Source of the DNA: Nitrospira sp.
Lineage (GTDB): Bacteria > Nitrospirota > Nitrospiria > Nitrospirales > Nitrospiraceae
Assembly: GCA_005116955.1 (NCBI GenBank)
Contig: SWDI01000003.1
Coordinates: forward strand, 369,335 to 433,334
Direction of reading: 5' to 3'
DNA length: 64,000 nucleotides
Of the stretch, positions 49,492 to 58,882 are shown one piece after another. A program made the position numbers and the translations under genes. Numbering within the stretch: the stretch's first letter is position 1; each line of letters starts with the position of its first letter. The notes beneath the pieces were generated by a model that made no database searches, was not told the origin of the DNA, and worked only from the letters and a program-made list of their open reading frames with translations.

Positions 49492-52400
49492 ATGTTGCAG
49501 GTCATCACCGGTCGCTTTCATCCCACTCTTGAATCTGCTCTCGTCCATCGACTCACATGTGTCAAGGCGACTGATCCGCTTGCGCCGATCGCGATCTTCG
49601 TTCCGTCCAAGCCACTCGCTGATCGCCTTCGCACCATTTTCGCCGTTGAACACCGGCTGTCGCTCTTCAACGTACATATCTTAACCTTCCACCAATTGGC
49701 TCTACGGCTGGCTGGGGACCTACGGGTCGACCACCCACTGCCTCGGGTTGTTGACGAGCTGTTCTTTGAACAACTCGTTCGTCATATCGTTCACAGCAAA
49801 CTTACCAGCCAGGCTCCGTTGCAACGAATCGGACAATCCTCTGGGACGTGGGGCGCGCTCTGGGCGACGATCCGTGATTTGAAGGATGCCGGTGTCGATG
49901 CTGCGCAAGCGCTGCAAGGTCTCCGTGAAGGCTATTTCGAGGATGATGACGATCGGGAGTGGCTCGGCGCGCTCTTGTCGCTCTATGCGGCCGTGAAGGA
50001 AGCGGGCAAGACCCTCGAAGTTGGGACGCAAGACGATCTGGCCGAGGCCCTCATCCCACTCATTCCGACCGCTACGTTTCTCCAGCCGTTGAAGGCCGTG
50101 TTCTACTATGGGTTCTATGACCTGACGCAGGTGCAGCTGTCCCTCTTTGAAGCGATCAGCCGTGCGAAGGACACGACCTTGTTTTTTCCACTGGAGGATG
50201 ACCCGGCGTTTGGGTTTGCTCGGCGCTTTTTCGATCGCCATATCCAGTCGCTGGTGATGTCGGACGATGCGCCGATCCGGTCGGAACAGGAATCGTCAAC
50301 GGTGGCGCACGATCACGCCCAACTCACCATACGGAGCGTAATTGGCGCGGAAGAAGAATTGGCAGCAACCTGCCGAACCATTCTTGATCTGATCGAAACC
50401 AACGGGTATCGATTCGATGAAATCGGTGTCACCACCCGGACACTCGATCCCTATAGCCTGTATCTTCAGTCAAGTTTCGATCGCCATCGGATTCCCTTTC
50501 GTACGACGGCATCGAGGCCGTTGATTCAGGAACCGATCTGCAAACTTGTGTTGCAGGTAGCCTCCCTGCCGTTGAACGATTTCTATCGCACGTCTGTTCT
50601 CGATGTCGTGACGTCTCCGCTCTACGTCACTGATTTGTATGATGAGCTGTCGGCGTCGTATCGGCCAGAACAGTGGAAGCTGCTCGTCCAAGCGCTGCAC
50701 ATTACGCATGGGGTTGAGGCGTGGACACGGTTGGAACAGGTGAGTCAAGCTGCATTGGTGATTGATGGTGAGGAGAGCCTTGTTGATTCGCTGGCCATTG
50801 CGCCGGAGGTGATCGGCCTGTTTTGGCAGGTGGTCTCACAGCTCGTACAAGCCTGTTCGGCCCTGCCATCGCGAGGCACGATCGGTCAGATGGTCACAAC
50901 GTGTCGAGCACTCATTGAACGGCATCTGCGTCGGCTAGATGCAGCCATATCAACGACCGACACCGACGATGGTCCGCTTGTTCGCCACACGATGACTTGG
51001 GACGCCATCGACGGTATCTGGACCACGCTCATGGAATTGGAGCCTCTCAACGAGGAGATGACCTGGGCCGAATTTGTTGAACTGTTGACCCATACCTTCG
51101 AGCGCACGACGATCCCTCTCCACGATGGTTCATCTCAGGGCGTGACGGTATACGACGTGATGGCTGCCCGCGGAGTGCCGTTCAAAGTCCTGTTCGTCCT
51201 CGGGCTGAACGAAAAAGTGTTTCCGCGCTATATTCGCGAAGATGCATTTTTGCGTGATCGCCATCGGCGCGTGCTCGACGCCACGCTTGGATTTAAGATC
51301 GATGAGAAACTGACGGCCTACGGAGAAGAGACCTTGCTCTTTCTCCTATGTTGTCAGGCTGCCACGCAGCGACTCTACTTGTCCTATCAACGGGCCGATG
51401 AATCTGGCCGCATGCTGGCCGCCTCTCCGTCTCTAGGGGACGCGCGCCGTCGGTTCGGCCAGGATGAGCAGCCGATCGATGTGGTGCCTCGTCGTCTGAC
51501 GGATCGAGTCTCACAACAGCCAACGATTACACGATTCCTGCTGCCGGCTGAACTGACGCAGTGGTTGGCCATGAACGGGCGAGACCCGACCGATCTGGTA
51601 CGGGCGCTCGGGCGTGATGCGGAGACGTTCCACCATGCCGCGATGGCGCTCGATCGAATCGAAGAAGACGGCGCGACGCTCAATCTCTTCGACGGGATGA
51701 CGGGGACGGTCGAATCTCATTGGGTGCGACTCATCGAACGGGGTCTCGCTCCGACGCCGCTCGAACGGTATGCGCGCTGTCCGTTCCAATATTTTTCCGT
51801 GGATGTGCTGCGACTCGAGCCAAGCCGGGTTGCGATGTCGCAGGAGCCAGATGCGGCGCTGGTTGGGACGCTCTGCCACGCCGCATTGCGTTATTGCTAT
51901 GAACAGCTCGTGCAGGTCGGGTGGCCAACTCGACAAGTGGCGGACGACATGATGGACCAGACGATCCGTCGGTCGGTAGAACAGGCGGCGGCAGACCTGG
52001 AGTCACAACATCGAACCGGCCACTATCTACTGTGGGAGTTGGCGAAAGAACAGATCGTAGGGCTGGTGATCGCGGCGGTGAAGGCGGACGAGGAGGAACA
52101 GGCCGAGCATCCGTACCAGCCTATTGCATTTGAAGTGGACGGTGAAGGGACGATTCCCGGTGTCCTCGACGAGGGATTGTTGAAGATCCGTGGTCGTATT
52201 GATCGTCTCGACCGGAACCGGTCCTCCGGCACGGTGCGCGTACTCGATTACAAGTTCAAAGTCGGCTCAGCGATGAAACCGGAAGACCGGAACTTGACCC
52301 AGTCGGCGGTCCGTGGGTATCGGCTGCAGCCACCGCTCTACAGCGGGCTCACTGTTCCTGGCCAGCCTACTGCGAGCCAGGTGCAGTTCCTGTTTCTCGC

Positions 52401-52671
52401 TCCTCAGTGGTCACCGACGATCAGCCGTTCAAGTTTTGAGACGATGTCGTGGTCCTCCGATGCGGGGGTACTGATCCAGAACACAATGAGAACGCTCGTG
52501 GACGGCATCCGTGCCGGACGCTTTTTCATTCTTCCAGACGGCTATTGCGATAGCTGTGACTTTCGTGTGGCTTGTCGGCGAGAGCATGCGCCAACGTGGT
52601 GGAGGGCCTATCGCGCGGCTGAGCCGAAAACGTTGAAGATGCTTCGTACACAGAAAATTGCCGATGAGTAA
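49492..52671 (+). CDS. addB: AddB-like helicase-nuclease subunit
   Basis: AddB pairs with AddA in double-strand-break resection, like RecBCD. The 1059-residue protein has an N-terminal inactive helicase-like part (VPSKPLADRLRTIFAVEHRL, THTFERTTIPLHDGSSQGVT), then APTPLERYARCPFQYFSVDV, and the nuclease GRIDRLDRNRSSGTVRVLDYK (PD-(D/E)xK) and YCDSCDFRVACRRE, the cysteines that bind a 4Fe-4S cluster with the Cys of YARCPF. AddA begins before it ends. Confidence 0.88.
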   Translation: MLQVITGRFHPTLESALVHRLTCVKATDPLAPIAIFVPSKPLADRLRTIFAVEHRLSLFNVHILTFHQLALRLAGDLRVDHPLPRVVDELFFEQLVRHIVHSKLTSQAPLQRIGQSSGTWGALWATIRDLKDAGVDAAQALQGLREGYFEDDDDREWLGALLSLYAAVKEAGKTLEVGTQDDLAEALIPLIPTATFLQPLKAVFYYGFYDLTQVQLSLFEAISRAKDTTLFFPLEDDPAFGFARRFFDRHIQSLVMSDDAPIRSEQESSTVAHDHAQLTIRSVIGAEEELAATCRTILDLIETNGYRFDEIGVTTRTLDPYSLYLQSSFDRHRIPFRTTASRPLIQEPICKLVLQVASLPLNDFYRTSVLDVVTSPLYVTDLYDELSASYRPEQWKLLVQALHITHGVEAWTRLEQVSQAALVIDGEESLVDSLAIAPEVIGLFWQVVSQLVQACSALPSRGTIGQMVTTCRALIERHLRRLDAAISTTDTDDGPLVRHTMTWDAIDGIWTTLMELEPLNEEMTWAEFVELLTHTFERTTIPLHDGSSQGVTVYDVMAARGVPFKVLFVLGLNEKVFPRYIREDAFLRDRHRRVLDATLGFKIDEKLTAYGEETLLFLLCCQAATQRLYLSYQRADESGRMLAASPSLGDARRRFGQDEQPIDVVPRRLTDRVSQQPTITRFLLPAELTQWLAMNGRDPTDLVRALGRDAETFHHAAMALDRIEEDGATLNLFDGMTGTVESHWVRLIERGLAPTPLERYARCPFQYFSVDVLRLEPSRVAMSQEPDAALVGTLCHAALRYCYEQLVQVGWPTRQVADDMMDQTIRRSVEQAAADLESQHRTGHYLLWELAKEQIVGLVIAAVKADEEEQAEHPYQPIAFEVDGEGTIPGVLDEGLLKIRGRIDRLDRNRSSGTVRVLDYKFKVGSAMKPEDRNLTQSAVRGYRLQPPLYSGLTVPGQPTASQVQFLFLAPQWSPTISRSSFETMSWSSDAGVLIQNTMRTLVDGIRAGRFFILPDGYCDSCDFRVACRREHAPTWWRAYRAAEPKTLKMLRTQKIADE

Positions 52672-55600
52672 CGATTTCCCGATACCGGATCGTATGGCGC
52701 GCGAGTTGGCCGAGACGACATTCGATCGCAATGTTGTTGTTGTGGCCGGAGCCGGGACAGGCAAGACGACGTTGTTGGTGAATCGCCTCGTGTATCTGCT
52801 GATGAAGGAACCCGCTCCGGTCTTGATCACGCAGGTCATCGCCTTAACCTTCACCAACAAGGCAGCGACCGAAATGAAAGTCCGACTGCGCGAGCGACTC
52901 GTTGTGCTGGCTCGCCCAGAGGCCGACCCGGTGCAACCAGGCGACGGAGGGGCTGTCTCGCGGGAAGAGCTGCGAGATCGCTATGGACTCAGCGCTGATG
53001 TAATTGCCGCGCGTGCTCAGGTCGCACTCAACGATCTCGAAAAGGCCCAGATCGGCACTCTTCATAGTTTCGCCGGGCACCTGTTGCGACTCCACCCGCT
53101 AGAGAGCGGAGTTGATCCTGATTTCAAGGAAGACGACGGCTTACGATTTGAAGAACAATTCACTGCAGCGTGGGATTGCTGGCTCGACCAGGAATTGAGC
53201 CGAGCCGGACAACAACATCGCCTCTGGCGATCGGTCTTGTCATCGACCACTCTTGAAACGGTCAGAACGTTGGCCCGGTCCTTGTGCAGCGAATTGATCG
53301 ACCTCGGCACTTTGCAACAACAACTCGCATCGACAGCAGTGCCACCAGTTGTTTTGAGTTGGATACAACATATGGGAGACCGGGCGGACCAACTTTTGAA
53401 GACATACGATCGACCAAAGCGCCGGAAGGTTGAGCAGATGCTCGCCGCGACGGCGTCTTTGATGCGTCTCATGGCAGACAATGGGTTACCAGGCCGACAA
53501 GGCCTGGCGATGGAAGAGCGAGAATGGTTTGGGAAGGATCTCGGGAGCGCCGTGGGTGGATGGGAGAAGGGTGATTTCAAAGAGGCGGCTGCGCTTATTC
53601 AGGCGGCGCAACAGCTTCTGGCGATCGACCATGCGTTCTTGAACGATCTCGTGACTTTGCTCATACCGCTCGTGCGGAACATTCGTGAGACCTTTACCCG
53701 GCAGGGTTGGATTTCGTTTGATGGGTTGTTGGCACGGGCACGGACACTACTCCTGAATCATCCGTTGGTCCGTGAACGGATTAAACGGGACTATCGAGCC
53801 GTGTTGGTCGATGAGTTTCAGGACACAGATCCGGTGCAGTACGAGATCATCCTTGCGGTCTCGGAGCGGCAGGGGAGTCAGGCGGCTCACTGGCATGAGA
53901 TGACGCTCGAGCCGGGGAAACTATTCATTGTGGGAGATCCCAAACAGTCGATCTATGCCTTTCGGCGAGCCGATATCGAAGCCTTCGACCGCGTCGTAGA
54001 AAAGGTCACGGTGGACGGTGGAGTGGCCCAGACGTTGACCACGAACTTCCGGAGCGATGTGGCGGTGTTAGAGCCGGTGAATGAGGTCTTCGATCGGTTG
54101 TTTGAACGACAGCCGCTGGTTCAGCCAGCGAATGTTCGATTGGAGGTGCGACCCCAGCGGCGTCAGGCGTCAATCGAACCGGGCGTTCGTCTCAACGTGA
54201 CCACGCCGGATGGTGAAGCAGAGACATTCGATGCTGCGGGGGCGACGAGAGCCGAGAGTGAAGTGCTGGCTCGCTGGCTGAACGACGAGGTCCTGAGTCG
54301 CCCTTTCGTGAAGCCAGGACACATCGCGTTGCTCTTCAGGAAGCTTACGCAGGCCGATGCCTATCTCGATGCCTTGCGCCGGCACGCTATTCCCTACGTT
54401 ATCGAGGGGGAAAAGCATTTCTATCGTCGTCAGGAGGTCATTGACCTCGTCAACTTGCTGCGGGTCTTGGATCATCCTCATGACGAAATCGCGTTAGCCG
54501 GCCTCCTTCGCTCACCACTGGGAGGGTTAACGGATCGGGAGCTCTATGAGCTCAAGCAGGCGGGGCATTTCAATTATCTTCATGCCGTGGGTCTTGGGTC
54601 GTGGTCCCATGCCCGCGCGGCTGCTGTTCGGCGGTTGTACGAACACCTGGCGTGGCTGCACCGGGCTATCGCCATGCTGCCATTGGCTGAGGCCATCGCG
54701 CTGATGTTTGACCGATTGCCGATCCTGGATCTGGCGGCTGCATCACTCCATGGCGAACAGGCCGTGGCCAACCTCCTGAAAGTCAAACAGACGGCTGCGT
54801 CATTGGCCGATCGACCTCACATGACCTTGAGCGGATTTGTGGAGCTTATGATTGCCCGCCTTGATGAACAACCGGACGAATCGGAGAGTCCTCTCGCCGA
54901 GGAGTCGCTCGAAGCCGTGCACGTGTTAACGATTCATAAGGCCAAGGGGTTGGAATTCCCCATTGTTGTGCTGCCAGGCCTTCACCAAGGGAGTGGGCGG
55001 GAGCGAAGCGTACCACAGGTCTCCTATGATTGGTCGAGTGGCATCTATGGCCTCTCTCTCGACCGTCATCGGTCTCTCGGTTCGTTGCTGGTCCAGCACA
55101 AACTGCGGCTGCGAGAAGAAGCGGAACGGCGACGCGTGCTCTATGTGGGAATGACGAGGGCCAAAGAGTTGTTGTTGTTGTCAGGAGGGATCACTGGCCG
55201 CTCCATCGGTGAAACGGTCTTTGACCTGCTGCAGAGTATTGGGACGGGGGAGATCGGAATAGCCTCGACGGAGGCTCTGAAGATCGGCGCCAGCGCGATT
55301 CCCCATCGAGTGATCAAGGCACCGGAACGAAAGCGGCCACGCCGACGGTCGGATAGAGTAGCTAGTGCAGTAGTGATTGATCCATATGAGGTTGCTGAAC
55401 GGTGGAAGATCAGAACGACTCGCTGGACAGAGGTTTGTGAGACTCCCCATCATCTGACGCCGACAACGCTGGGTAAACGATTGGCGCGGGTTGTGCGTGA
55501 GACGACTCCGGCTCGACAGGATGTGGCGGTTGGACGATTAGCTGGTGTGGTGGCGCATCGCTTGCTCGAGGGTTGGGACTTTTCACAGCACCCTTCTGGG

Positions 55601-56014
55601 TTATGTGCTCAGGTAGGCTTAGCCGTACAGGCAACCCTTGGGCCGGACGACCAGCCTCATGCTGAAGCGATCACTGAATCCGTGACGGATCTTCTTGTGA
55701 CGTTCGGTCGATCGGAAACCTATGAACGTCTCCGGTCGTCCCAAATCCTTGGCCGAGAAATCCCTTTCGTCATACCTTGGGGTGACAGGCAGGTCATGGA
55801 AGGGGTGATCGACCTCCTCTACCGGCTTGATGGAGAGCTGTGGGTCGCCGACTATAAGACGGATGCGATATCGGCCGATCAGGCAGCCGCGCGGGCTGAG
55901 CAGTACAGAACACAGAGTGAAGTCTATAAATCTGCGATCAGGCAGAGCCTCGGGTGCGACGCGGTTCGGTTTCACTGTCTGTTTTTGCGCTGTGCAACGG
56001 CAGTAGAATTGTAA
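52664..56014 (+). CDS. addA: AddA-like helicase-nuclease subunit
   Basis: A UvrD/Rep-family helicase with C-terminal nuclease, 1116 residues. Walker A is VVAGAGTGKTTLLVNRLVY; motif II is AVLVDEFQDTDPVQYEI, then GDPKQSIYAFRRADIEAFD, and VHVLTIHKAKGLEFPIVVLP; nuclease EGVIDLLYRLDGELWVADYKTDA (PD-(D/E)xK). ATG at 52664 overlaps the addB stop by 8 bases, so the two genes are coupled. Together they should form an ATP-dependent DNA exonuclease/helicase. Confidence 0.92.
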   Translation: MSNDFPIPDRMARELAETTFDRNVVVVAGAGTGKTTLLVNRLVYLLMKEPAPVLITQVIALTFTNKAATEMKVRLRERLVVLARPEADPVQPGDGGAVSREELRDRYGLSADVIAARAQVALNDLEKAQIGTLHSFAGHLLRLHPLESGVDPDFKEDDGLRFEEQFTAAWDCWLDQELSRAGQQHRLWRSVLSSTTLETVRTLARSLCSELIDLGTLQQQLASTAVPPVVLSWIQHMGDRADQLLKTYDRPKRRKVEQMLAATASLMRLMADNGLPGRQGLAMEEREWFGKDLGSAVGGWEKGDFKEAAALIQAAQQLLAIDHAFLNDLVTLLIPLVRNIRETFTRQGWISFDGLLARARTLLLNHPLVRERIKRDYRAVLVDEFQDTDPVQYEIILAVSERQGSQAAHWHEMTLEPGKLFIVGDPKQSIYAFRRADIEAFDRVVEKVTVDGGVAQTLTTNFRSDVAVLEPVNEVFDRLFERQPLVQPANVRLEVRPQRRQASIEPGVRLNVTTPDGEAETFDAAGATRAESEVLARWLNDEVLSRPFVKPGHIALLFRKLTQADAYLDALRRHAIPYVIEGEKHFYRRQEVIDLVNLLRVLDHPHDEIALAGLLRSPLGGLTDRELYELKQAGHFNYLHAVGLGSWSHARAAAVRRLYEHLAWLHRAIAMLPLAEAIALMFDRLPILDLAAASLHGEQAVANLLKVKQTAASLADRPHMTLSGFVELMIARLDEQPDESESPLAEESLEAVHVLTIHKAKGLEFPIVVLPGLHQGSGRERSVPQVSYDWSSGIYGLSLDRHRSLGSLLVQHKLRLREEAERRRVLYVGMTRAKELLLLSGGITGRSIGETVFDLLQSIGTGEIGIASTEALKIGASAIPHRVIKAPERKRPRRRSDRVASAVVIDPYEVAERWKIRTTRWTEVCETPHHLTPTTLGKRLARVVRETTPARQDVAVGRLAGVVAHRLLEGWDFSQHPSGLCAQVGLAVQATLGPDDQPHAEAITESVTDLLVTFGRSETYERLRSSQILGREIPFVIPWGDRQVMEGVIDLLYRLDGELWVADYKTDAISADQAAARAEQYRTQSEVYKSAIRQSLGCDAVRFHCLFLRCATAVEL

Positions 56015-56025
56015 GGGTAGGGACA

Positions 56026-56409
56026 ATGGGAATGGCCAGGTGTGACCATGTCTCATTTGAGGATTTTGAAAAGCTGGTTCAGCAGGCGATCTCGGACCTA
56101 CCTCTTCCCTACGCTAAGCTCATGGAGTCTATTGCCGTGGTTGTGGAAGAAGAACCGCCGCAAGACGTGTTTGAAGACTTGGAGCTGGACAGTGAAGACG
56201 ATTTGCTTGGGCTGTACCAAGGTCAGTCACTCGCGGCTGATTCGTTCTTTGATCCTGGAGGGGAGCAGCCGCCACGAATTTCCATTTACAAGGGTCCAAT
56301 CCTCCGCATGTGTGAGAGCCCTGAAGAAGTGGTGCAGGAAGTGCGTGATACCGTTGTCCATGAACTGGGCCACCATGTCGGCCTCGACGATGACGACATG
56401 CCGTATTAA
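56026..56409 (+). CDS. Zincin-like metallopeptidase family protein
   Basis: A 127-residue member of the small bacterial metallopeptidase family (PF06262-type): FEDFEKLVQQAISDLPLPYA, then VVEEEPPQDVF, ISIYKGPILRMCESPEE, and RDTVVHELGHHVGLDDDDMP with the HExxH zinc motif. ATG at 56026 with AGGGACA before it; ATG 56032 is possible. Its TAA overlaps the start of a repeat element. Confidence 0.85.
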   Translation: MGMARCDHVSFEDFEKLVQQAISDLPLPYAKLMESIAVVVEEEPPQDVFEDLELDSEDDLLGLYQGQSLAADSFFDPGGEQPPRISIYKGPILRMCESPEEVVQEVRDTVVHELGHHVGLDDDDMPY

Positions 56410-56535
56410 GGATGCTGGAAAAACTCTCCAGCGTCGTTCTCGCTTCGCTCAAGGCCTCAACGTACCAACCGCGTACGACTCGGCCTTTGGCTCACTGCGT
56501 CCTTGCCCGACACTCAGGACTTTCAAGCGTGCGCA
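56410..56535. repeat. Intergenic repeat family, copy 3
   Basis: Begins GGATGCTGGAAAAACTCTCC directly behind the metallopeptidase stop, with GCGTCGTTCTCGCTTCGCTC and GGCCTCAACGTACC as in copies 1 and 2. The right end is degenerate (ACTTTCAAGCGTGCGCAGCC) and runs into the 3' end of lgt. Confidence 0.65.
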
Positions 56536-57335
56536 GCCTTCTGCCTCGCACGCTGGTAGCCTAGGACGAGCATCATGAGTCCGATCGCAACCATCGGAAT
56601 GGAAAGAATCTGGCCCATGGTAATCGGTCCGAAGATAAAGCCCAAGTGCTGATCTGGTTCACGAAAGAGTTCGACGATGAGTCGGCTCATACCGTACCCG
56701 GTAATGAAGGTCCAGAAGGTAGTCCCAGGCGGGGTCGGTCGCCGATCAATCAACCATAACACCGTGAACAGCGTCAGTCCTTCCAGTGCTGCCTCGTACA
56801 ATTGCGAAGGGTGACGGCAGGCTGGCCCCCCTGCGGGGAAGACCATGCACCAGTCCACATCCGTCGATCGACCGTAGAGTTCCCCGTTGATAAAGTTGCC
56901 TATCCGGCCAAACCCCAATCCAATCGGCGTGACGGCTGTCGCTAAGTCCGCAACGGTATAGGTCGGAATGCCCTGCCGTCTGCTGAACCAGATCAGTGCG
57001 ATAGCGGTCCCAATGAGTCCACCGTGGAAGGACATGCCGCCTTCCCACACTGCCAACAGTTTCAACGGGTTTTGGATGTAATAGGAAAAATTGTAGAACA
57101 GGGTATAGCCGATCCTGCCACCTAGAAACACGCCGAAGGCGGCATAGACAACCATGTCATAGACCTGGTCTTTCCTGATTGCCAACCCCTTGTGGGTTAC
57201 TTTGCGTTGAATAAGGAAGTACGCCGCAGTCAGCCCGATCAAGTACATCAACCCGTACCAACGGAGCTGGATGGGGCCGAGTGCTACAAGAACTGGGTCA
57301 ATATTAGGGTAGGGGATGGCAGCTAGGGGGGCCAT
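56523..57335 (-). CDS. lgt: Prolipoprotein diacylglyceryl transferase
   Basis: Lgt transfers diacylglycerol to the lipobox Cys of prolipoproteins. The 270-residue protein has seven hydrophobic helices, LRWYGLMYLIGLTAAYFLIQ, GGRIGYTLFYNFSYY, the MSFHGGLIGTAIAL loop, and the signature GFGRIGNFINGELYGR. The two lipoproteins in the window (10534, 58883) would be substrates. Converges with the metallopeptidase gene. Confidence 0.96.
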   Translation of the reverse strand: MAPLAAIPYPNIDPVLVALGPIQLRWYGLMYLIGLTAAYFLIQRKVTHKGLAIRKDQVYDMVVYAAFGVFLGGRIGYTLFYNFSYYIQNPLKLLAVWEGGMSFHGGLIGTAIALIWFSRRQGIPTYTVADLATAVTPIGLGFGRIGNFINGELYGRSTDVDWCMVFPAGGPACRHPSQLYEAALEGLTLFTVLWLIDRRPTPPGTTFWTFITGYGMSRLIVELFREPDQHLGFIFGPITMGQILSIPMVAIGLMMLVLGYQRARQKAAHA

Positions 57336-57693
57336 TACGGTGCTTCCAGAATAGTCCTTTGTATGAGGGTACTTATATCACGAGAGGAACACGAATCTTG
57401 GATGATCCGCGGTACCCATTACGCCGTACGGTAAAACTTGCCGGTGGATCATACGGGGGCTCACGTGTCAATGCAAGCGAGACAAAGATTAGAACCGGCT
57501 AAAGTTTGTCGCCGGATAATCGGCTTCCATGGCTGATTTGCAAGCACGCAGGAAGCTCAAGTGTTGGTTTTCTGAAACGACTGTGTCTCGGCCTGTTGAG
57601 AAAAAGAGACCAAAAATTAGTCACTTCTCATTGCCAAAAAACGCCCCCTGTGATTTTTCACGAGAATCGCCTCTTTTGCGCAGACTCAGAACC
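57336..57693. other. Long intergenic stretch upstream of the YtxH gene
   Basis: This stretch holds the promoter region of lgt (minus strand) and the leader of the YtxH gene. It has no supported gene; the frames open in it are out of character. It is A+T-richer towards its right end (CCAAAAATTAGTC, GCCAAAAAACGC). A sigma-54-like site follows at 57694. Confidence 0.4.
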
Positions 57694-57709
57694 TGGCACA
57701 GAGCATGCT
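57694..57709 (+). promoter_or_regulatory. Sigma-54-type promoter
   Basis: TGGCACAGAGCATGCT matches the sigma-54 consensus TGGCAC-N5-TTGC(A/T), with GG and GC at the correct spacing and one change in the -12 element (ATGCT). It lies 71 bases upstream of the YtxH start, consistent with a leader. An activator site was not identified. Confidence 0.5.
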
Positions 57710-57779
57710 GAATGATCATGGCATAGGAAGCGTTCAGAAACGATCTTCCGGCTCATTTACCATCATGAGGAGGTTCACC

Positions 57780-58049
57780 ATGTCGGAGCAGGGGAATCAG
57801 GTCGCCAAGGCAGCAGCATTCATTGCCGGTGGGGCGGTCATTGGAGCAGGACTCGGGCTTCTCTTCGCTCCACAGACCGGTGTGGAAACTCGTCGAAGCA
57901 TCGGTCGGTATGCCCGCAAGGCGCAGGTGCAGACCAGCCGATGGGGTCGGGCCGTCAAGTCTGGGGTGGAAGAAGTGCTGGACCGTAAATCGGCAAAAGC
58001 GAAGAGTGCTGAAGAGTCGCGGCCGCAATTGACTGCGGTCTTGAACTAA
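57780..58049 (+). CDS. YtxH-domain protein
   Basis: An 89-residue protein of the YtxH family: an N-terminal glycine-rich membrane-associated helix (AAAFIAGGAVIGAGLGLLFA, PQTGVETRR), then basic helical repeats. The family includes stress- and cell-envelope-associated proteins (gas vesicle-like YtxH). ATG at 57780 behind GAGGAGG is clear. Likely under sigma-54 control. Confidence 0.8.
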   Translation: MSEQGNQVAKAAAFIAGGAVIGAGLGLLFAPQTGVETRRSIGRYARKAQVQTSRWGRAVKSGVEEVLDRKSAKAKSAEESRPQLTAVLN

Positions 58050-58113
58050 GCTTCTCGACGATCATCGGTAGCGGATCACCCCGTCGCTCTCCTCCGTCGG
58101 CACGGGCTGACTG

Positions 58114-58866
58114 CTACCGATGGTCCGAGGGGATCTGAATACTGATGGCTCCAGCCAGTTCTCCTGCCTGAGCGCCTTCTCGTGGATAGCCGGAAATGTC
58201 GAGGATCCCCTTGGGGTTTCCATGGCAGACAAGACAATCCTCTGAATAATAGATCGGCACCACAGCTCTGAGTAACTGTCCACCTCCAAGCCACTCTACA
58301 ATCGGCATGGTCGAGGACGGTTGGCTCGCAAGTCGTTTCAAGACCATCTCCTCATACTCATCCGGAGCGTTCTGCAAATTCCTCGGTTCGAGGGCGGTCT
58401 GTTTAATTGTGACCTTCGATCGCGTCGAGAACTTCCTTGCGGCCTGGCTGCCGAACGTGGCCGGGATAAGGTTCTTGTACCCGATGCCACGTTGATTGAT
58501 CACGAATTGCGCGTCATGCACCACCTCCTTGCTGGCACTGAGCAGCAGTGTGAGCAGCTCCTTGGTCGAGGTCGGCACAGAGGAGGTGGAAGCTCTCAGA
58601 TCAACACGTGTCTGACGAGCGAACTCATCTAGGACCGATTGTTCGAACACCCCGGGCGTGAAGCCCTTGTCGGCCTTCTGCGGATCATTGATCAAAGACT
58701 GGTTTCGTTCGACGATCACACGCCCAGCATTGAGGAGACCGGCAAGGAGTTCCGCCGCCTGTTCAGTCTCCTTCTGAACGGTTTGTGCCCAACCGACCTG
58801 GATTGAGAGGAACAGTAAGATCAGGCTCAGAGAGAGGGATAGTGTTGAACGAATGGGCATCACCAT
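58114..58866 (-). CDS. Exported Tll0287-like (DUF3365) heme protein
   Basis: A 250-residue exported protein: signal (STLSLSLSLILLFLSIQVGW) and a Tll0287-like sensor-type domain containing a single c-type heme motif in YSEDCLVCHGNPKGILDISG (CLVCH). Such domains are found in periplasmic redox or gas-sensing proteins. Third gene of the operon with the substrate-binding lipoprotein; start at ATG 58866 with AAGGA upstream. Confidence 0.8.
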   Translation of the reverse strand: MVMPIRSTLSLSLSLILLFLSIQVGWAQTVQKETEQAAELLAGLLNAGRVIVERNQSLINDPQKADKGFTPGVFEQSVLDEFARQTRVDLRASTSSVPTSTKELLTLLLSASKEVVHDAQFVINQRGIGYKNLIPATFGSQAARKFSTRSKVTIKQTALEPRNLQNAPDEYEEMVLKRLASQPSSTMPIVEWLGGGQLLRAVVPIYYSEDCLVCHGNPKGILDISGYPREGAQAGELAGAISIQIPSDHR

Positions 58867-58882
58867 CGTCTCGTTCCTTGCC

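Noticed and set aside
57506-57715. Short plus-strand frames before the YtxH gene
   Set aside because: No ribosome-binding site, no family resemblance, and they overlap the sigma-54-like promoter.
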